From Aquibaculum arenosum (GTDB lineage: Bacteria; Pseudomonadota; Alphaproteobacteria; Kiloniellales; DSM-21159): a stretch of DNA of 64,000 nucleotides. Position 1 is the stretch's first letter; the number at the start of each line of letters is the position of its first letter. The stretch covers positions 248,001 to 312,000 of the forward strand of contig NZ_JARHUD010000006.1 in the NCBI RefSeq assembly GCF_029222965.1, read 5' to 3'. A program made the position numbers and the translations under genes. The notes below the pieces were generated by a model. The model searched no databases and was not told the origin of the DNA. It was given only the letters and a program-made list of their open reading frames with translations. Positions 59,861-64,000 of the stretch are shown here, piece by piece.

Positions 59861-61154
59861 GCTCGATGCCCGTCGTCCCGACTTTCCCGATGCCTTTCGA
59901 GCCTTCCTCGACGCCGGGCGCGACGAGGCGGCCGAAGTGGACCGGGCTGTGGCCGAAATCCTCGAGGCGGTGCGCAAGGAAGGCGACGCGGCCGTCCTGC
60001 GCTACACCGCGCGCTTCGACCGGCTGGAGTTGAACGCCGAGGGGCTGCGCTTCACCCCGCAAGAAATTGCCGAGGCCGAGGCAGCCTGCGACCCCGAAAC
60101 CCTTGATGCCCTGCGCCTGGCGGCCGCGCGCATCGAGGACTACCATCGCCGGCAACTGCCGCAGGACCTGGATTATCAGGATGCCAGCGGCATCCGCCTG
60201 GGCCACCGCTGGACCGCCGTAGGCGCCGTGGGCCTCTATGTCCCTGGCGGGACAGCCGCCTACCCCTCCTCCGTGCTGATGAACGCCATCCCTGCCCGGG
60301 TGGCCGGGGTCGAACGCATCGCCATGGTGGTGCCCACACCGGACGGGCGCATCAACCCACTGGTTCTGGCAGCCGCGCATATCGCTGGCGTCAATGAGAT
60401 CTACCGCATCGGCGGCGCCCAGGCGGTGGGTGCACTGGCCTATGGCACCGAGACCATCGCGCCGGTGGACAAGATCACCGGACCCGGCAATGCCTATGTC
60501 GCCGCCGCCAAGAAGCAGGTCTTCGGACGCGTGGGCATCGATATGATCGCCGGCCCCTCGGAGATCCTGGTGGTCGCCGACGGCGACAACGATCCGGCTT
60601 GGATCGCAGCCGACCTGCTGAGCCAGGCCGAGCACGATACTTCGGCCCAGTCGATCCTGATCACCGACGATGCGGACTTCGCGACGGCCGTGCAACGCGC
60701 CATCGAGGTGCATTTGCAAAGGCTGCCGCGCAGCGAGATCGCCGCGGCAAGCTGGCGCGACCACGGCGCGGTCATCCTGGTGGACGACATTCCTGCCGCT
60801 GCACCGCTGGTGGATCGGGTGGCGCCGGAGCATCTGGAACTGGCCGTGGGCGATCCCGACGCGCTGCTGCCGCAGATCCGCAACGCCGGGGCCATCTTCC
60901 TGGGCCGCCACACCCCGGAAGCGCTGGGCGATTATCTCGCGGGGCCGAACCACGTGCTGCCCACGGCGCGCTCGGCCCGCTTCTCCTCGGGGCTCTCGGT
61001 TCTGGATTTCCTCAAGCGCAGTTCCCTGATCGGCGCCAGCCCGGCCGGCCTGGCCGCCATTGGACCGGCGGGGATCGCACTGGCCCGTGCCGAAGGCCTG
61101 GACGCCCACGCGCTGTCCCTCTCGCTGCGTCTCGAAGCGCCCGCCACGGACTGA
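59850..61154 (+). CDS. hisD: Histidinol dehydrogenase
   Basis: 434-residue zinc enzyme for the last two oxidations of histidine synthesis. Conserved tracts are [38 protein letters not shown] and VAPEHLEL, with the catalytic His/Glu in PEHLE, and the C-terminal [12 protein letters not shown]. Translationally coupled to hisG. The order hisG-hisD followed by the UPF0262 gene is common in Alphaproteobacteria. Confidence 0.96.
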   Translation: MPLELDARRPDFPDAFRAFLDAGRDEAAEVDRAVAEILEAVRKEGDAAVLRYTARFDRLELNAEGLRFTPQEIAEAEAACDPETLDALRLAAARIEDYHRRQLPQDLDYQDASGIRLGHRWTAVGAVGLYVPGGTAAYPSSVLMNAIPARVAGVERIAMVVPTPDGRINPLVLAAAHIAGVNEIYRIGGAQAVGALAYGTETIAPVDKITGPGNAYVAAAKKQVFGRVGIDMIAGPSEILVVADGDNDPAWIAADLLSQAEHDTSAQSILITDDADFATAVQRAIEVHLQRLPRSEIAAASWRDHGAVILVDDIPAAAPLVDRVAPEHLELAVGDPDALLPQIRNAGAIFLGRHTPEALGDYLAGPNHVLPTARSARFSSGLSVLDFLKRSSLIGASPAGLAAIGPAGIALARAEGLDAHALSLSLRLEAPATD

Positions 61155-61169
61155 CCCGGAGTTTCCACC

Positions 61170-61658
61170 ATGGACGATCGCCGCCTGGTCAACGTCGTCC
61201 TGGAGGAAAAGACGCTGGTCCGGCGCACGCCAGAGGTCGAGCACGAGCGGGCGGTGGCGATCTATGATCTGCTGGAAGAGAACCGCTTCGCGCCGCTGCT
61301 CGAAAGCGAGGACGACCACTCCGGCCCCTTCAGCCTGATCCTGCGCATGGAGGGCACGCAGCGCCTGGTGTTCGAGATCCGCGATGCCACGGAAAGCCGG
61401 CTGTTGGGCAACGTCCCCCTCGCGCTCCAGCCCTTCCGGCGCATCGTGAAGGACTACTTCATGGTCTGCGAAACCTATTTCGAGGCCATCAAGACGGCCA
61501 GTCCCTCACGTATCGAAGCCATCGACATGGGCCGGCGCTCGCTCCACAACGAAGGCGCAGCCCTGCTGCGCGAGCGCCTGGCGGAGCGCATCGAGATCGA
61601 CGAGCTGACGGCCCGACGCCTTTTCACCCTGCTCTGCGTCCTGCACATCCGAGGCTGA
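61170..61658 (+). CDS. UPF0262 family protein
   Basis: 162-residue conserved protein found almost only in Alphaproteobacteria, typically just after hisD. It begins DDRRLVNVVLEEKTLVRRTP and contains PLALQPFRRIVKDYFMVCE and SLHNEGAALLRERL. No catalytic motif or membrane segment is visible and no function is known to me. It is 15 bp after hisD and 1 bp before the phosphatase gene. Its presence is a useful lineage marker. Confidence 0.93.
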   Translation: MDDRRLVNVVLEEKTLVRRTPEVEHERAVAIYDLLEENRFAPLLESEDDHSGPFSLILRMEGTQRLVFEIRDATESRLLGNVPLALQPFRRIVKDYFMVCETYFEAIKTASPSRIEAIDMGRRSLHNEGAALLRERLAERIEIDELTARRLFTLLCVLHIRG

Positions 61659-61659
61659 G

Positions 61660-62103
61660 ATGGCCGATCAGCCGGACGCCGTCCTCTTCACCTGCACCGA
61701 GAACGCTATTCGCTCGCCCATTGCGGAGGCGCTGCTCAAGCACCTGCTGGGGCACCGCATCTACGTGGATTCCTGCGGCGTGCGCGCCAGCCCCATCGAC
61801 CCCTTCGCGGTTGCTGTACTGGAAGAGATCGGCATCGACCGCAGCAGCCACCGCTCCAAGACCTTCGACGACCTGGAGGATACTTCCTACGACCTGATTA
61901 TCTCGCTTTCACCCGAGGCACAGCACTCGGCGGTGGAGATGACCCGCACCATGGCCTGCGATGTGGAGTTCTGGAACACCTTCGACCCCTCCCTGGTGGA
62001 GGGCAATCGCGAAACCCGCCTCGCCGCCTATCGCCAGGTCCGCGACCAGCTCTTCGAACGCCTGAAACGGCGCTTCCCGGAAGACCTGAAGCCAGACGTG
62101 TGA
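61660..62103 (+). CDS. Low-molecular-weight phosphatase/arsenate reductase-like protein
   Basis: 147-residue protein of the LMW protein-tyrosine-phosphatase fold. The P-loop CTENAIRSPIAEAL has the CX5R-S form (C12, R18). The general-acid DPYY-type motif of true phosphatases is not recognisable; the C-terminal region reads FWNTFDPSLVEG. It follows UPF0262 by 1 bp, an arrangement repeated in related bacteria, so the two may act together. Whether it is a phosphatase or a reductase cannot be decided here. Confidence 0.86.
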   Translation: MADQPDAVLFTCTENAIRSPIAEALLKHLLGHRIYVDSCGVRASPIDPFAVAVLEEIGIDRSSHRSKTFDDLEDTSYDLIISLSPEAQHSAVEMTRTMACDVEFWNTFDPSLVEGNRETRLAAYRQVRDQLFERLKRRFPEDLKPDV

Positions 62104-62114
62104 ATGCATGAGCC

Positions 62115-63293
62115 TCAGGCCGTGATGACGAACTCTGCCGTCTGGTGCCGGCGGATGAAGTCCCAGTCGTAGCTCACGCCCAGGCCGGGCCCTTCGGGAA
62201 GCGGAAAGCAGCCGTCCGCGCCCACCCCATCGAGCTGGTCGGAGTAGCCGCAGGTATAGACCGGCGGCACGGCATTGGGGCTTCCCGGGCCCACCAGGGC
62301 CAGTTCGTAGTAATTGGTGTTGCGCAACGCCGCCATGCAGTGGCGGTGCGCCGGGCCGCAGGCGTGGATCTCCACGTCGACGCCGAAGGCCTCGGCCAGG
62401 TGCGCGATCTTCATCGTGCCGGTGATGCCGAGATCATACTCCGGGTCGGCGCGCAGGATGTCGGTGCCGCCGGCAATCAGGAAATCGGCCTTGGGCTCGA
62501 TGCCGCGAACGTGCTCGGTCATCAAGAGCGGGGTTTTCAATCGCTCGCGCAGCCGCTTGTGCGCAAAGGCCGAGACGCCGCTGTCGCGGAAGGGGTCCTC
62601 GTACCAGGTGTAGTCGGCCTCGTCGCAGGCGCGACCGACGTAGAGCGCATCGGCAAAGTTGCGCAACTGGCAGGCCGGATCGAGCATCAGGGCCATGCCG
62701 TCGCCCACCGCCTTGCGCACCGCCAGCACGTTCTCCGCTTCCCGCCGGGCATCGCCGTCATGCCAGCCATGCAGCTTGAAGGCCGGATAGCCCATCGCCT
62801 GACAGGCCAGCGCGAAGTCGGCAAAAGCGGCCGCGCTGTCCAGGCTGCCGGAATGATCACCGTGGTAGGTGCTGGCATAGGCCGGCAGGCGCGTGCGGTA
62901 ACGGCCCAGCAGATCGGAGACGGAGCGCCCCGTCTCCTTGCCCAGCAGATCCCAGAGCGCGATGTCCAGTGGGCCGTGGCCCATGTGGTCGTACTGGCGC
63001 AGCTCGCGCTTCATTTCGTCAAAGAGCCACTCACGCTCGCCCGTGGTGCGGCCAAGCAGGAAAGGCGCAAGGGCGCGGCTTTGTTCCAGGGCGATGCGGG
63101 TGCCGACCCAGTGAGTCACATATTCGCCGCAAGCGCCCTCATCGGTGAAGATCGCCACGGCATAGCGCTCAACCGTGATCCGCTCGCCGGGCTTGCAAAC
63201 CATGTTGTAGGTCGCGCCGGCACTGCTCTCCAGGCCCAGGTTCTCCACCTCAAAGGTGAAGGGCCGAATCTCGATCCGCTCGATACGTCCCAT
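62115..63293 (-). CDS. Enolase-superfamily (mandelate racemase/muconate lactonizing) dehydratase
   Basis: 392-residue enzyme starting MGRIERIEIRP. The capping domain is followed by the barrel with GHGPLDIALWDLLGK, the catalytic K in FKLHGWHDGD, and metal ligands in MLDPAC, WYEDPF and LLMTEHVRG. The KxH form and the ACGPAHRHC segment fit the acid-sugar dehydratase branch. It probably dehydrates a uronate or aldonate. The TRAP permease genes upstream (29 bp away) likely import that acid. The specific sugar acid is not determinable. Confidence 0.88.
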   Translation of the reverse strand: MGRIERIEIRPFTFEVENLGLESSAGATYNMVCKPGERITVERYAVAIFTDEGACGEYVTHWVGTRIALEQSRALAPFLLGRTTGEREWLFDEMKRELRQYDHMGHGPLDIALWDLLGKETGRSVSDLLGRYRTRLPAYASTYHGDHSGSLDSAAAFADFALACQAMGYPAFKLHGWHDGDARREAENVLAVRKAVGDGMALMLDPACQLRNFADALYVGRACDEADYTWYEDPFRDSGVSAFAHKRLRERLKTPLLMTEHVRGIEPKADFLIAGGTDILRADPEYDLGITGTMKIAHLAEAFGVDVEIHACGPAHRHCMAALRNTNYYELALVGPGSPNAVPPVYTCGYSDQLDGVGADGCFPLPEGPGLGVSYDWDFIRRHQTAEFVITA

Positions 63294-63321
63294 GCCTGGG
63301 TCCTTTCCTTGAGCAATCCAA

Positions 63322-64000
63322 TTAGCGCAGGGTCGCCGGCAGCCAGAGCGTGAGCGCGGGGACCAGTGTGATGACCAGGAGCGCGGCCAGCAGCCCCAGG
63401 AGGAAAGGCCAGACCTCCCGCAGGAAGGCGCCCATCCTAACCCGGGCAATCGAGCAGGACACAAACATCAGCACGCCCAACGGCGGTGTGAGCTGTCCGA
63501 CCAGCAGGTTGACGATCATCAGGATGCCGAAGTGCACCAGGCTGATGTCCATCATGTTGAGCAGCGGGATCAGGATGGGCACCAGAATGATGATGACCGC
63601 CAGGGTCTCCATGAAGGTGCCGAGCACCAGCAGCATCACGTTCAGCAGCAGCAGGACCACCACCGGGTGGTCCGAGATACTGGTGATGAAGCCCAGCATG
63701 ACCTGCGGCGCGTTGTTCATCGCCAGCACCCAGGCAAAGGGCGAGGCCGCAGCCACCAGCAACAGGATGGAGGCCGTGTCGCGGGCGGTGGACAGCAGCG
63801 CGGCGCCGATGCCGCGCCAGTCCAGCGTGCGATAGATCAGCACCCCCACCAACAGGGAATAGGCCACCGCCACGGCCGCCACTTCCGTCGCGGTGAAGAT
63901 GCCGGCCCGGAAGCCGCCAACGATCAGCACCGGTAACAGCAGGGCCCAGCCGGCCTGCCCAAAGGTGCGCCGCAGAGTGCTGCGGGAGAAACTGCCCTCA
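63322..64000 (-). CDS. TRAP transporter large permease (DctM), 5' end outside the window
   Basis: The C-terminal about 226 residues of a TRAP large permease; the frame stays open through the right edge, so the start is missing. Conserved tracts are GIFTATEVAAVAVAYSLLVG, LGTFMETLAVIIILVPILIP and VNLLVGQLTPPLGVLMF. It imports a dicarboxylate or sugar acid across the inner membrane using the sodium gradient. It precedes the sugar-acid dehydratase gene on the same strand by 28 bp, forming a transport and catabolism operon. Confidence 0.93.
   Translation of the reverse strand, partial: EGSFSRSTLRRTFGQAGWALLLPVLIVGGFRAGIFTATEVAAVAVAYSLLVGVLIYRTLDWRGIGAALLSTARDTASILLLVAAASPFAWVLAMNNAPQVMLGFITSISDHPVVVLLLLNVMLLVLGTFMETLAVIIILVPILIPLLNMMDISLVHFGILMIVNLLVGQLTPPLGVLMFVSCSIARVRMGAFLREVWPFLLGLLAALLVITLVPALTLWLPATLR

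Overview
This is a high-GC bacterial chromosome segment, most likely from an alphaproteobacterium of the Rhodospirillales/Kiloniellales type. The basis for that placement is the alphaproteobacterial hisG-hisD-UPF0262-phosphatase gene order, a direct-repeat SOS box (GTTC-N7-GTTC) in front of dnaE2, and many ABC and TRAP transporters for organic acids, peptides and nucleobases. I found no rRNA, tRNA, CRISPR array, prophage or intact insertion sequence. The placement is an inference from gene content, not from a marker gene.

1-20.8 kb: asd, followed by a large catabolic regulon for a CoA-activated carboxylic acid, possibly cyclic or branched. One minus-strand operon (11372 down to 1045) encodes a branched-chain-type ABC importer (livK, livH, a livM-livG fusion, livF), then a cyclase-family hydrolase, a PRISE-type reductase, a thiolase with its DUF35 partner, and an NDP-forming acyl-CoA ligase. 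It has a clear TTGACA/TGTGAT promoter. A second minus-strand operon (16151 down to 11608) encodes DUF35, a thiolase-fold protein lacking the nucleophilic cysteine, an SDR, a MaoC-type hydratase and an acyl-CoA dehydrogenase. This set resembles steroid side-chain retro-aldol systems. A divergent plus-strand operon (16376-20790) encodes an acyl-CoA dehydrogenase, a TetR regulator, a PaaK-like ligase and a CaiB-type CoA transferase.

20.8-30.7 kb: remnant of a DUF1778/GNAT toxin-antitoxin pair, agmatinase-type ureohydrolase, nitronate monooxygenase-like flavoprotein, TAXI-type TRAP binding protein, and a complete dipeptide/oligopeptide ABC importer (dppA, B, C and a DF fusion).

30.7-38.5 kb: an nfrB-nfrA-DUF4434 operon, apparently a glycan synthesis/secretion system related to the E. 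coli phage N4 receptor system but without the C-terminal c-di-GMP sensor domain of NfrB. A fused TRAP permease converges on it.

38.5-46 kb: a stress/mobile-looking stretch with hipBA, a DMT exporter, relBE, an SOS-box-controlled dnaE2 polymerase without imuAB beside it, and a divergent GIY-YIG-type protein. Both TA operons have clear palindromic operators.

46-55.8 kb: a pyrimidine/nucleobase module. preT-preA (dihydropyrimidine dehydrogenase) is divergent from a BMP-type nucleoside ABC importer, a codA-like cytosine deaminase and a UPF0178 protein. Two about 95-bp nested palindromic repeats lie between the two permease genes.

55.8-64 kb: LysR regulator divergent from a small HMA metallochaperone and a CPG-motif heavy-metal P-type ATPase; hisG-hisD-UPF0262-LMW phosphatase; and an enolase-superfamily sugar-acid dehydratase with a TRAP large permease that runs off the right edge.
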